From: Seonamhaeicola sediminis
Lineage (GTDB): Bacteria; Bacteroidota; Bacteroidia; Flavobacteriales; Flavobacteriaceae
Assembly: GCF_004358095.2 (NCBI RefSeq)
Contig: NZ_SMZJ02000006.1
Span: 1-64,000 of the forward strand
Length of the DNA stretch: 64,000 nucleotides
Direction of reading: 5' to 3'
Made by a program: the position numbers and the translations under genes. Positions 15,501 through 22,390 of this stretch are shown piece by piece; within the stretch, counting starts at the first letter, position 1, and every line of letters starts with the position of its first letter. The notes beneath the pieces were generated by a model that ran no database searches, was not told the DNA's origin, and saw nothing but the letters and a program-made list of their open reading frames with translations.

Positions 15501-15584
15501 ATTCCTTAAAAAAGGAATAATTTAAAATATTCCTTTAAAAGGGAATTTTAAAGTTTATGCTTTTAATACGGAATATCAAAAAAG
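15501..15584 (+). repeat. Three 28-bp iterons with ATTCC-N8-GGAAT dyads, candidate operator
   Basis: Units begin at 15501, 15529 and 15557, exactly 28 bases apart. The first two contain ATTCC at offset 0 and GGAAT at offset 13 (15501/15514 and 15529/15542). The third keeps GGAAT at 15570 but has ATGCT in place of ATTCC. Each full unit is an inverted repeat (unit 1: ATTCCTT-AAAA-AAGGAAT). They lie between the predicted start site and the satD ATG, so they could be repressor sites or hairpins in the leader RNA. Confidence 0.75.
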
Positions 15585-15590
15585 TATATC

Positions 15591-16199
15591 ATGACAAGTG
15601 TTATAACAGGTGATATTATTAAATCTAGACAAGCAAATCCTGAAACATGGATTACTATTCTTAAAAATGCTTTATCCTTTCTTAGTTCAGATAACTCGAG
15701 ATGGGAAATATATCGTGGTGACAGCTTTCAAATAGAAATAACCGATATTTCTGAAAGTTTTTTAGCCGCAGTATATTTAAAAGCATGTATTAAAACCATA
15801 AAAGGATTGGATGTAAGACTTGCTATAGGCATTGGAAACAAAGCCTACCAAGGAAAAGATGTAACCGAATCTAATGGTGAAGCTTTTGTTTTCTCTGGTG
15901 AAACCCTAGAATCTCTAAAAAAGGAAAAACAAAACCTTAGAGTTAAAACCAGTAATACTAAATTTAACGTCGAACTTAACCTCTACTTTAAACTTGCATT
16001 GGTAACTATGGATAATTGGACTGTTAATTCTGCAGAAGTTATTAAGTTAAGTATTGAAAATCCTAATGCTTTACAACAAGAATTGGCACAACTAATTGGC
16101 ACCAAACAAGATGCCATTAGTAAACGTCAAAAACGAGCAGGATTAGAACATATATTAGAATTAAACCAAATGTACCAACTCAAAATAACATCTTTATGA
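15591..16199 (+). CDS. SatD-family protein: nucleotidyl-cyclase-like domain plus C-terminal HTH
   Basis: A 202-residue SatD-family protein (named from a Streptococcus acid-tolerance locus; biochemical function not established). Seen: ITGDIIKSR with Asp8, EIYRGDSFQIEI with Asp44, LDVRLAIGIG at 73-82 and GEAFVFSGE at 96-104. In order and spacing these resemble the class III nucleotidyl-cyclase landmarks: first metal Asp, GD hairpin with second metal Asp, the RxGIxxG strand, and the helix that carries the transition-state Asn and Arg. That Asn/Arg pair is not evident here, so activity is uncertain. Residues about 163-184 (QELAQLIGTKQDAISKRQKR) form a helix-turn-helix. The stop overlaps the next start by 4 bases. 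The upstream iterons suggest autoregulation. Confidence 0.8.
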   Translation: MTSVITGDIIKSRQANPETWITILKNALSFLSSDNSRWEIYRGDSFQIEITDISESFLAAVYLKACIKTIKGLDVRLAIGIGNKAYQGKDVTESNGEAFVFSGETLESLKKEKQNLRVKTSNTKFNVELNLYFKLALVTMDNWTVNSAEVIKLSIENPNALQQELAQLIGTKQDAISKRQKRAGLEHILELNQMYQLKITSL

Positions 16200-16900
16200 T
16201 GCTTTTCTTAAAACTATTCTTAGCCCATATTATTGGTGATTTCTTTTTACAACCAACTAAGTGGGTGAAAGAAAATGAAAAGAAAAAGCTAAAATCGCCA
16301 AAACTCTACATTCATGTAGTCATCCATATAATTCTGGTAACACTTATTCTTTGGGATAAATCGTTATGGCCAATATTTGCAGTCATAGGTATTACACATC
16401 TTGCTATTGATGCCATGAAGCTTTCTTTTCAGAAGAAGAAAAGTAAAAGACTTTGGTTCTTTATAGACCAGTTATCTCATATTGTAGTAATTGCTATCTG
16501 CTATTATATCTTTTCAGAAAACACATCAACAATAAAAATTGAGTTCACTGAAAATTCTATTTTACTTGTAACCTGCTTATTGTTTTTAACAATTCCGGTA
16601 TCTATAATTATGAAAACTATTTTTTTAAAGTGGAATATTTCAGAACTCACTAAAAATAATGAGTCCCTAGAGGATGCTGGTAAATATATTGGTATTTTAG
16701 AGCGCATTTTAGTGTTCATTTTTATTGTATTGGGCCATTGGGAGGCGGTTGGATTTTTAATTACTGCTAAGTCGGTTTTTCGCTTTGGAGATCTAAGAGA
16801 ATCGAAAGACAGACAACTTACTGAATACATTTTAATAGGTACATTAATAAGCTTTGGCATAGCCATTATAACAGGAATACTTTATAATTTATTAGTTTAA
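16196..16900 (+). CDS. DUF3307 polytopic membrane protein
   Basis: A 234-residue inner-membrane protein with about six hydrophobic segments, DUF3307 family, function unknown. Conserved polar residues sit in or near membrane helices: HIIGDFFLQ (residues 11-19), THLAID (about 68-73) and FIDQLSH (about 88-94), then ILERILVFIFIVLGHWEAVG. The HxxGD, HxxID and DQxxH patterns look like a metal site or active site inside the membrane; this is inference. The start ATG overlaps the satD stop (ATGATG at 16196), so the two proteins are translationally coupled and probably made in fixed ratio. The SatD-DUF3307 pairing is found in other phyla as well, which argues for a shared function. Confidence 0.85.
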   Translation: MMLFLKLFLAHIIGDFFLQPTKWVKENEKKKLKSPKLYIHVVIHIILVTLILWDKSLWPIFAVIGITHLAIDAMKLSFQKKKSKRLWFFIDQLSHIVVIAICYYIFSENTSTIKIEFTENSILLVTCLLFLTIPVSIIMKTIFLKWNISELTKNNESLEDAGKYIGILERILVFIFIVLGHWEAVGFLITAKSVFRFGDLRESKDRQLTEYILIGTLISFGIAIITGILYNLLV

Positions 16901-16905
16901 GAAAT

Positions 16906-17442
16906 ATGTTCAAAAGTGCAATAGAATCACAGGTTACTATAACGGAATTAATGTTACCAGCTCATTCTAACTTTAGTGGTAAAATTCACGGAGGTTATAT
17001 TTTAAATTTAATGGACCAAATAGCCTTTGCTTGTGCATCAAAACACTCTAGACATTATTGTGTTACAGCTTCGGTAAATCGTGTAGATTTTCTTAACCCC
17101 ATTGATGTTGGTGAATTAGTTACCCTTAAAGCTTCAGTAAATTATACTGGTAGAACTTCTATGGTTATAGGTGTAAGAGTAGAGGCCGAAAATATTCAGA
17201 CAGGTGAAAAAAAACATTGTAATTCATCTTATTTCACTATGGTGGCCAAGGATGAAAATGGCAATAATGCTCCCGTTCCAGGATTAATTTTAGATAATGA
17301 ACAGAGCGTACGTCGTTTTTCAAGAAGCATTGCCAGACAAGAACAAGCAAAACATAGAACTACAAAATTTAAATCTACTGAATTTAAAGTTGCTGACCAC
17401 TTAGAGGCTTTAAAACCTCATAATGTGAAAATCGTATTATAA
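16906..17442 (+). CDS. Acyl-CoA thioesterase, hotdog fold
   Basis: A 178-residue YciA/acyl-CoA hydrolase type thioesterase. The hotdog domain is clear: LMLPAHSNFSGKIHGGYIL, then LMDQIAFACASKHS, with the HGG segment preceding the catalytic Asp of LMDQ at about residues 36-39, then the strands TASVNRVDFLNPIDVGELVT and GRTSMVIGVRVEAE. It hydrolyses acyl-CoA to free acid and CoA; chain preference cannot be read from sequence. It follows the DUF3307 gene by 5 bases and may be the third gene of the satD operon, although a functional link is not obvious. Confidence 0.92.
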   Translation: MFKSAIESQVTITELMLPAHSNFSGKIHGGYILNLMDQIAFACASKHSRHYCVTASVNRVDFLNPIDVGELVTLKASVNYTGRTSMVIGVRVEAENIQTGEKKHCNSSYFTMVAKDENGNNAPVPGLILDNEQSVRRFSRSIARQEQAKHRTTKFKSTEFKVADHLEALKPHNVKIVL

Positions 17443-17469
17443 AATTGTAAGTTTTCATTTATTTTAACG

Positions 17470-17495
17470 ACATTGCTTTATAATTAAAGCAATGT
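17470..17495 (+). repeat. Perfect 11-bp inverted repeat ending one base before a start codon
   Basis: ACATTGCTTTA (17470-17480), loop TAAT, TAAAGCAATGT (17485-17495), then A and the ATG at 17497. No T-run follows, so it is a poor terminator. In RNA it would place a hairpin right against the start codon. Confidence 0.65.
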
Positions 17496-17496
17496 A

Positions 17497-17877
17497 ATGC
17501 GCAAATACATAATTCTTATTGTATTATTGATATTAGCCATAATTGGATATAATTATATATATCAAGAACATAGAAATATTGAAGCCGAACCACCTGAATT
17601 TACACTATCCTCTGAATCTTTATTTAATCAATTCGTCGAAAATGCCTCAGATTCTGAAAAAAAATATTTGAATAAAACTATTGAAGTGTCTGGTGTAATA
17701 ACAGAATTAGATAAGTCTAATTTAGTTTTAAACGAAAAAGTATTTTGTCAGTTTCAAAACCTCAACAATAAAAATATTTCAAAAAGCATAACAATTAAAA
17801 TTAAAGGACGTTTTATAGGTTATGATGAACTACTTGAAGAGGTTAAACTGGATCAATGCGTAATTTTAAACCATTAA
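17497..17877 (+). CDS. OB-fold (tRNA_anti-like) membrane-anchored protein
   Basis: A 126-residue protein with an N-terminal membrane anchor (MRKYIILIVLLILAIIGYNY) and a small periplasmic domain. The C-terminal 75 residues have the OB-fold pattern of the tRNA_anti-like family: KYLNKTIEVSGVITELDKSN, VFCQF, SKSITIKIKGRFIGYDELLEE and DQCVIL. Two cysteines (in VFCQF and DQCV) could pair. The family has no known function in bacteria; ligand binding is inferred from the fold. A perfect hairpin lies immediately before the start codon. It stands between the thioesterase gene and the DUF5777 operon with short gaps on both sides. Confidence 0.75.
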   Translation: MRKYIILIVLLILAIIGYNYIYQEHRNIEAEPPEFTLSSESLFNQFVENASDSEKKYLNKTIEVSGVITELDKSNLVLNEKVFCQFQNLNNKNISKSITIKIKGRFIGYDELLEEVKLDQCVILNH

Positions 17878-17926
17878 ACCTTTTATTATTTATAAAGTCT
17901 AGTTAAACAACCAACCATTTTCCTTT

Positions 17927-18775
17927 ATGAAAAAAACTATACTACTATTCTTTTTAATCCCTTTTTTAAGCCTATCACAAGAAGATTTGCTTGATGAGAT
18001 AGATATTGATTCTACTGGTATTCAGTATGAAACTGCCACCTTTAAAGGTCTAAAAATTGTAAACTTTGAATCTACCAAATTAGTTGCTGATAATGAATTC
18101 ACCTTAGTAGTTTCTCATAGGTTTGGAAGTTTAAAAAACGGTATTGATACTTTTTTTGGATTGGACGATGCCGTTACTAGAATCAATTTTATTTTTGGAA
18201 TTACCGATGGTCTAAATGTTAGTGTTTCTAGAAGTTCTTTCATGAAAATTTATGAGGGTTCCTTAAAATACAGACTGTTTAGACAGGAAAAAAATGGATT
18301 TCCTTTTACCATAGTTGGTTACAATTCAGTCTTAATCAATACAGCAATAGATAAGGTTAGTTACCCGCTTCTTGAATTCAAACACAGAGTGGGATATACC
18401 TCTCAAGTTTTAATTGCCCGAAAGATAAATTCAAATCTTTCTCTAGAATTAGCACCTACTGTCTTTCACGAAAACTTTGTGGTTTTAAATGAACAAGATA
18501 ATACACAATACGCTTTAGGTATTGGAGGACGTTATAAATTGAGTAAACGCTGGTCTCTAAATGCTGATTATGGTTGGCATTTTAATAGAGCAGACAATTC
18601 ACCGTTTAAAAACCCGTTATCTATAGGAGTAGATTTGGAGACTGGTGGCCATGTTTTCCAAATGCATTTTACAAATGCACAAGGTATGAATACAAACTCT
18701 TTTTTAGGTCAAACTTTTGGGGACTGGGGTGATGGTAACATTTATTTTGGTTTTAATTTAAGCAGACGATTTTAA
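17927..18775 (+). CDS. DUF5777 family beta-barrel protein
   Basis: A 282-residue outer-membrane-type protein. The signal peptide is MKKTILLFFLIPFLSLSQ. The mature part alternates polar and hydrophobic residues through repeated strands (VSHRFGSLKNGIDTFFGLDD, WSLNADYGWHFNR) and ends in a C-terminal aromatic residue (FNLSRRF), both typical of barrels. The opening ETATFKGLKIVNFESTK is characteristic of DUF5777. It is the first gene of a three-gene run with a haem-binding lipoprotein and a YceI protein. The conserved grouping suggests a common role, possibly in periplasmic electron transfer or lipid handling, but the function is unproven. Confidence 0.88.
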   Translation: MKKTILLFFLIPFLSLSQEDLLDEIDIDSTGIQYETATFKGLKIVNFESTKLVADNEFTLVVSHRFGSLKNGIDTFFGLDDAVTRINFIFGITDGLNVSVSRSSFMKIYEGSLKYRLFRQEKNGFPFTIVGYNSVLINTAIDKVSYPLLEFKHRVGYTSQVLIARKINSNLSLELAPTVFHENFVVLNEQDNTQYALGIGGRYKLSKRWSLNADYGWHFNRADNSPFKNPLSIGVDLETGGHVFQMHFTNAQGMNTNSFLGQTFGDWGDGNIYFGFNLSRRF

Positions 18776-18809
18776 TAAGTATTAACATAAACTATAAAAA
18801 CAATTAGCT

Positions 18810-19193
18810 ATGAAAACAAAACACTTATTGTACATTCTTGGTTTTTCAATTTTACTTTTTGCTTGCTCTAGTAGTAGTAGTGATGACTTAACGGGTCAAA
18901 ACCCAGACCCCAACCCTAATCCAGACCCGGATCCAGACCCAACCGCCAAAGTAACTTATAAAGATGATATTAAGGGTATTATTGATGGTAATTGTATTTC
19001 TTGCCATGGTAGTCCAACAAATGGTCCTTCTAATTCCCTACATACCTATAATCTAGTAAAAAATGATGTTGACAAAATTATTGACCGTATAAATAGAACT
19101 GGAGCTGGAAAAATGCCACCTAATGGAACATTATCCAATTCTGCAAAAGCATTAATCCAGCAATGGAAAGATGATGGTTTATTAGAAGAGTAG
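18810..19193 (+). CDS. Cytochrome c-type lipoprotein
   Basis: A 127-residue exported lipoprotein. The lipobox is FACSS (Cys at about 19), followed by a serine-rich stretch, then a flexible linker of alternating Asp/Asn-Pro pairs (about residues 32-45). A single haem-attachment motif CISCH follows, with a downstream KMPP whose Met may be the distal haem ligand. The small domain ending in IQQWKDDGLLEE is like other short Bacteroidota cytochromes annotated near YceI. Its role is probably one-electron transfer at the outer face of a membrane. It lies 34 bases after DUF5777 and one base before yceI, so the three are one operon. Confidence 0.88.
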   Translation: MKTKHLLYILGFSILLFACSSSSSDDLTGQNPDPNPNPDPDPDPTAKVTYKDDIKGIIDGNCISCHGSPTNGPSNSLHTYNLVKNDVDKIIDRINRTGAGKMPPNGTLSNSAKALIQQWKDDGLLEE

Positions 19194-19194
19194 A

Positions 19195-19743
19195 ATGAAA
19201 CATTTAATTTACATAGCATTTTTGTTTTTAAGCGTTAATATTTTTTCTCAATCAAAATATCTGACTAAAACAGGAACCGTAGGTTTTGAAGCCTCGGTGC
19301 CTTCTTTTGAAGAGGTTAAAGCCAGTAATAACTCAGTGACCGCAATTATAAATACTGATAATGGTGAATTTGCTGCCTTGGTTTTGGTTAAAGGCTTCCG
19401 ATTCAAAAATGCTTTAATGGAAGAACATTTTAATGAAAATTATGCTGAATCTGATACCTATCCAAAAGCTGCTTTTAAGGGTAAAATTGAAGATTTTCAA
19501 TTGGCCAGTTTATCAAACACGAATATGTCTTTTAAAATAAGTGGTGAGCTAAGCTTTCATGGCAAAACCAAACAGTTTCATAATTTAGATGTAGAAATTT
19601 CAAAAGAAAATGATGTTATAAACCTAATGGGAAGCTTCAAAACACTAGCCTCATACTTCGACATTAAAATCCCAAAAATTGTAAAAAACAAAATTGCCGA
19701 GGATATTCAGGTTTTTTATGATTTTAAGTTAAAGAAAAAGTAA
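19195..19743 (+). CDS. YceI family protein
   Basis: A 182-residue periplasmic YceI-like protein, an elongated lipocalin-type beta-barrel that binds polyisoprenoid or quinone-like lipids in characterised relatives. Signal peptide MKHLIYIAFLFLSVNIFSQ. The YceI features are present: the mid-section MEEHFNENYAESDTYPKAAF, a signature of the family, and the strand GELSFHGKTKQF, close to the usual GxLTxxGxTK pattern. It starts one base after the cytochrome stop. A quinone-binding YceI next to a monohaem lipoprotein suggests the two work on a shared electron-transfer step; that is inference. A second YceI gene occurs at 55.6 kb. Confidence 0.92.
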   Translation: MKHLIYIAFLFLSVNIFSQSKYLTKTGTVGFEASVPSFEEVKASNNSVTAIINTDNGEFAALVLVKGFRFKNALMEEHFNENYAESDTYPKAAFKGKIEDFQLASLSNTNMSFKISGELSFHGKTKQFHNLDVEISKENDVINLMGSFKTLASYFDIKIPKIVKNKIAEDIQVFYDFKLKKK

Positions 19744-19767
19744 CAACAAAATAGTTTAAAATTAAAA

Positions 19768-20469
19768 TTAATTGAAGAACCCTGTTTTGGGTTTTAAAGC
19801 ATTTGGTGCCCAAACTTTTATATCATCAAACTTCCCCGTGTCATCAAAAGAGCCAAAACCCAAATAACCTGATTTAAAATGGGTATCTACAGCTTTCATA
19901 ATAGGTTTAGACATGTCATCAAAATAAATTTCAATAATACCATCTTCAACTTTTCTAACAACTCTTACAGTATGCCATGAATCCATAGCCCCCCAATTAG
20001 TTCCATCGGTTCTTTCAGAAACAATACTCACTCTTGGCGCATCATTTACAATAAAAATACTATTGGCATGTGCATCTGACTTTGATGCAATATGGGTGTA
20101 ATAAAAATTTGAAGGATTATTTATGCCAAACATTAAACACAAATCCCTATGACCATACTCTCTCCCGTTTTGGTTTAACCTTATTTCAAAAATAAAATCA
20201 CCCACCAAAATATCTTTTATCATAGCAATATTAAATGGCGAACGAACTACCGGTTTGTATTCACTTTGTTTAAAAAGCTCCATACAGTTATCATTGTCAC
20301 CTTTACCAATTCTCCAAGCGTCAGGATCTGTCATTTCTAAATCAATAATAGCCTGAGGTTGCTCAAAATCTTGAGCATAAACCAGTTTGTAATTATTTGG
20401 GATATCAGCCTGAGCATTTAGTTTTAAACAAAATACAAGTGCTAATAGAACAACAAAATATAATTTCAT
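19768..20469 (-). CDS. Secreted concanavalin/DUF1080-like protein
   Basis: A 233-residue exported protein, signal peptide MKLYFVVLLALVFCLKLNAQ. The remaining domain resembles the beta-sandwich of DUF1080/LamG proteins: GDFIFEIRLNQNGREYGHRD, LCLMFGINNPSNFYYTHIAS, SWHTVRVVRKVEDGIIEIYF and the ending FGSFDDTGKFDDIKVWAP. It probably binds or acts on a carbohydrate at the cell surface or in the periplasm. Active-site residues cannot be identified with confidence. It is monocistronic and convergent with yceI. Confidence 0.75.
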   Translation of the reverse strand: MKLYFVVLLALVFCLKLNAQADIPNNYKLVYAQDFEQPQAIIDLEMTDPDAWRIGKGDNDNCMELFKQSEYKPVVRSPFNIAMIKDILVGDFIFEIRLNQNGREYGHRDLCLMFGINNPSNFYYTHIASKSDAHANSIFIVNDAPRVSIVSERTDGTNWGAMDSWHTVRVVRKVEDGIIEIYFDDMSKPIMKAVDTHFKSGYLGFGSFDDTGKFDDIKVWAPNALKPKTGFFN

Positions 20470-20502
20470 GAAGTAAATATTTAATTTGTTCGAAGTTATT
20501 AT

Positions 20503-20537
20503 AAAAAAAATCCCCTTCCAAATTCATGGAAAGGGAT
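20503..20537 (-). terminator. Terminator of the sigma-MscS operon
   Basis: Read on the minus strand: ATCCCTTTCC, 8-base loop, GGAAGGGGAT, then a run of T (the A-run at 20503-20510 on the plus strand). One mismatch in a 10-bp stem. It lies about 59 bases after the mscS stop. Confidence 0.8.
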
Positions 20538-20595
20538 AAAGTGAGTCTTTCAAATTACAGAACCTAACCAACCAAATTTTAACCCTAACTTAAAG

Positions 20596-21423
20596 TTAAT
20601 CCTGTATTTTTACTTGACTCTCAACCAAGTCTTTAATTGGTATAACCAATCTACCTTTATCTGTTTTTAACATTATGCGCATGTTATCAATTGCCTCAAC
20701 TTCTCCCGTTATATCATTAAACTCAATAATTTGTCCAATTTCATAGGTTTTTCTGGCATAAAATGTTTTTAATATATCTGCTACTACTTTTTGGGCTCCT
20801 AAACCAAAGGCCAAAGCAAAGGCCAATAAAAATGCCGCCAAAATCATGGTGATATTACTGGTAATAATGTCGGTATTAATACCCGCTACATTTAATGCTG
20901 TAATTGATGTGAATATGAAAATTATAAAGAAGACTACCTGACTAATAATTTTTGCCCCAGATAAATCCATAGACTCAAAAAAGGATTTTAGGCCTTTTTT
21001 GATAACATTAGCTAAAACAAGTCCAATTGTAAAAATAACTAAAGCAGCAAATAATTGCGGTAAATACCCTAGTAGATTACTTATTTGCTCTGATATCATT
21101 TTTAGATTTAAAATATCAGACACCATGATAATTATCATGATATACATTATCCACTTAACAAATTTTGAAACAATTTTAATGGTATCAAAGTTTAGATTTT
21201 TGCCTTCTATAATTTCAATTTCATTTAGTTTATTATCTAACTTATTTGCTTTTGCAAGTTTTAAAGCCTTCTTTATTAACCGAACCAACAATTTGGTAAT
21301 TAACCAGCCAAATACAAGAACAATTAAAGCTCCTAATATACTTGGAAACACTTTAGTTATTTCTAGCCACATAGCTTGTAGAGACTCAACAGCTATATTT
21401 TTCCACTCTGTTGCTTTTTCCAT
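20596..21423 (-). CDS. Mechanosensitive ion channel, MscS-like
   Basis: A 275-residue small-conductance mechanosensitive channel relative. The N-terminal part carries the conserved TM-helix repeats (FPSILGALIVLVFGWLITKL and LPQLFAALVIFTIGLVLANV), which are typical of Bacteroidota MscS proteins. Then comes a pore-lining helix, LAAFLLAFALAFGLGAQKVV, and a short beta-domain (YEIGQIIEFNDITGEVEAID, MRIMLKTDKGRLVIPI). The large cytoplasmic vestibule of E. coli MscS is largely missing. It is the third gene of an operon headed by an ECF sigma factor, separated from the 62-residue gene by 11 bases. The context suggests the sigma factor responds to membrane tension or osmotic stress. Confidence 0.9.
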   Translation of the reverse strand: MEKATEWKNIAVESLQAMWLEITKVFPSILGALIVLVFGWLITKLLVRLIKKALKLAKANKLDNKLNEIEIIEGKNLNFDTIKIVSKFVKWIMYIMIIIMVSDILNLKMISEQISNLLGYLPQLFAALVIFTIGLVLANVIKKGLKSFFESMDLSGAKIISQVVFFIIFIFTSITALNVAGINTDIITSNITMILAAFLLAFALAFGLGAQKVVADILKTFYARKTYEIGQIIEFNDITGEVEAIDNMRIMLKTDKGRLVIPIKDLVESQVKIQD

Positions 21424-21431
21424 GATTACTT

Positions 21432-21620
21432 TTATTTGTTAGGGTTGTTTTTTTCTCGTTGTTTCATAACCGTTTCTATAATATCTCCAATATTATAAGA
21501 AAATAACGCCGCCAATTCCATTAACAATTTTGCTATGGCAATATCATTCATAACCTTAGATTTAAGTTCTGGTGGAACTTCCTTAAGCGGCTTATTTACG
21601 TATTCAAACGGGTTATCCAT
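21432..21620 (-). CDS. 62-residue protein between ECF sigma and MscS
   Basis: A soluble 62-residue protein without signal or membrane segment. The sequence PLKEVPPELKSKVMNDIAIA, followed by KLLMELAALFSYNIGDIIETV, is predicted to be helical with an amphipathic second half. PPELKxxVMxDI is reminiscent of the sigma-binding helix of Bacteroidota anti-sigma proteins. The start codon overlaps the sigma factor stop by one base (TAATG), as expected for a sigma/anti-sigma pair made in fixed ratio. I infer a small anti-sigma or adaptor that links the sigma factor to the channel, but no domain match is certain. Confidence 0.7.
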   Translation of the reverse strand: MDNPFEYVNKPLKEVPPELKSKVMNDIAIAKLLMELAALFSYNIGDIIETVMKQREKNNPNK

Positions 21621-22192
21621 TATTTAAGGTTATTATAAACGGTTATTAATTTGTCTTTTGCACGCTTAATTCGCATTTTTACGGCGCTTGGTCCAATATC
21701 TAAAATATCTTCTAAATCTTTTATAGAAAGTTGGTCTTGGTATTTAAGCAATAGAATCATTTTTTCATCTGGTGAAATTTGTTCTAAAGCTATTTTTAAT
21801 TTATCAACCTTCATACTCAACAATCCGGAATCTTGTTCATCACCTTCTGAAAGGTTTTCAATATCTTTATAATCAACTGCTTTTTTCTGAAATTTTTTAG
21901 CAGTATTTCTAGTTACATAGTTTACACAGTGGTTATAAGTAAACGCATATAACCAAGTTGAAAATTTAGACTTGCCTTTAAAGCTAGCCAGCTTAACAAA
22001 GAGTTTCAAAAACACATCTTGTGTTAAATCTTTGGCTTCATCTTCATCTTTAGCAAACCCTAAACACTTGTTATATACAAGCATAGCATACCTGTCATAT
22101 AAAATTTCAAAAAGCAATGTGTCATTAGTTTTGACAATTACTTTTACAAGATCTTCATCTGGTGTTTTATTAATATTCTCTAGGGTTTCCAA
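21620..22192 (-). CDS. ECF RNA polymerase sigma factor
   Basis: A 190-residue ECF sigma factor, second in the window. Region 2 shows LFEILYDRYAMLVYNKCLGF, AKDEDEAKDLTQDVFLKLF and FSTWLYAFTYNHCVNYV at about residues 28-95. Region 4 shows ISPDEKMILLLKYQDQLSIK followed by DLEDILDIGPSAVKMRIKRA near 138-177. The downstream genes, a 62-residue protein and an MscS channel, overlap or follow closely, giving an operon 22192-20596. The promoter region upstream (22193-22260) has no clear recognisable element. Confidence 0.93.
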   Translation of the reverse strand: METLENINKTPDEDLVKVIVKTNDTLLFEILYDRYAMLVYNKCLGFAKDEDEAKDLTQDVFLKLFVKLASFKGKSKFSTWLYAFTYNHCVNYVTRNTAKKFQKKAVDYKDIENLSEGDEQDSGLLSMKVDKLKIALEQISPDEKMILLLKYQDQLSIKDLEDILDIGPSAVKMRIKRAKDKLITVYNNLK

Positions 22193-22330
22193 TTCTAGCT
22201 TTTGGCTATTTGTTTTGATCTTCTTTTAAGACACAAAAATATTTGTGCGGTCACAAAGAAACATAAATTGTAATAAAAATCAGTAAAACAATTTTTTTTA
22301 AAAGACTAGGATAATGCACAATAAGGGCAA

Positions 22331-22361
22331 AAAATGAAAAGTAACTACTTAAGTTACTTTT
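22331..22361 (-). terminator. Terminator of the LRR gene
   Basis: Stem AAAAGTAAC (22337-22345) pairs with GTTACTTTT (22353-22361), loop TACTTAA. On the minus strand it is followed by ATTTTTTG. It lies 29 bases after the stop of the LRR gene. Confidence 0.7.
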
Positions 22362-22390
22362 CTAAATTGGTTAATGTAAAAACTATTTTA

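Noticed and set aside
15501-15584. CRISPR-like array
   Set aside because: Only three units with no separate spacers, and located in a promoter; better explained as operator iterons.
18900-18950. Tandem DNA repeat in the cytochrome gene
   Set aside because: The Asp/Asn-Pro codon run is an ordinary low-complexity protein linker and not a mobile or CRISPR-like repeat.
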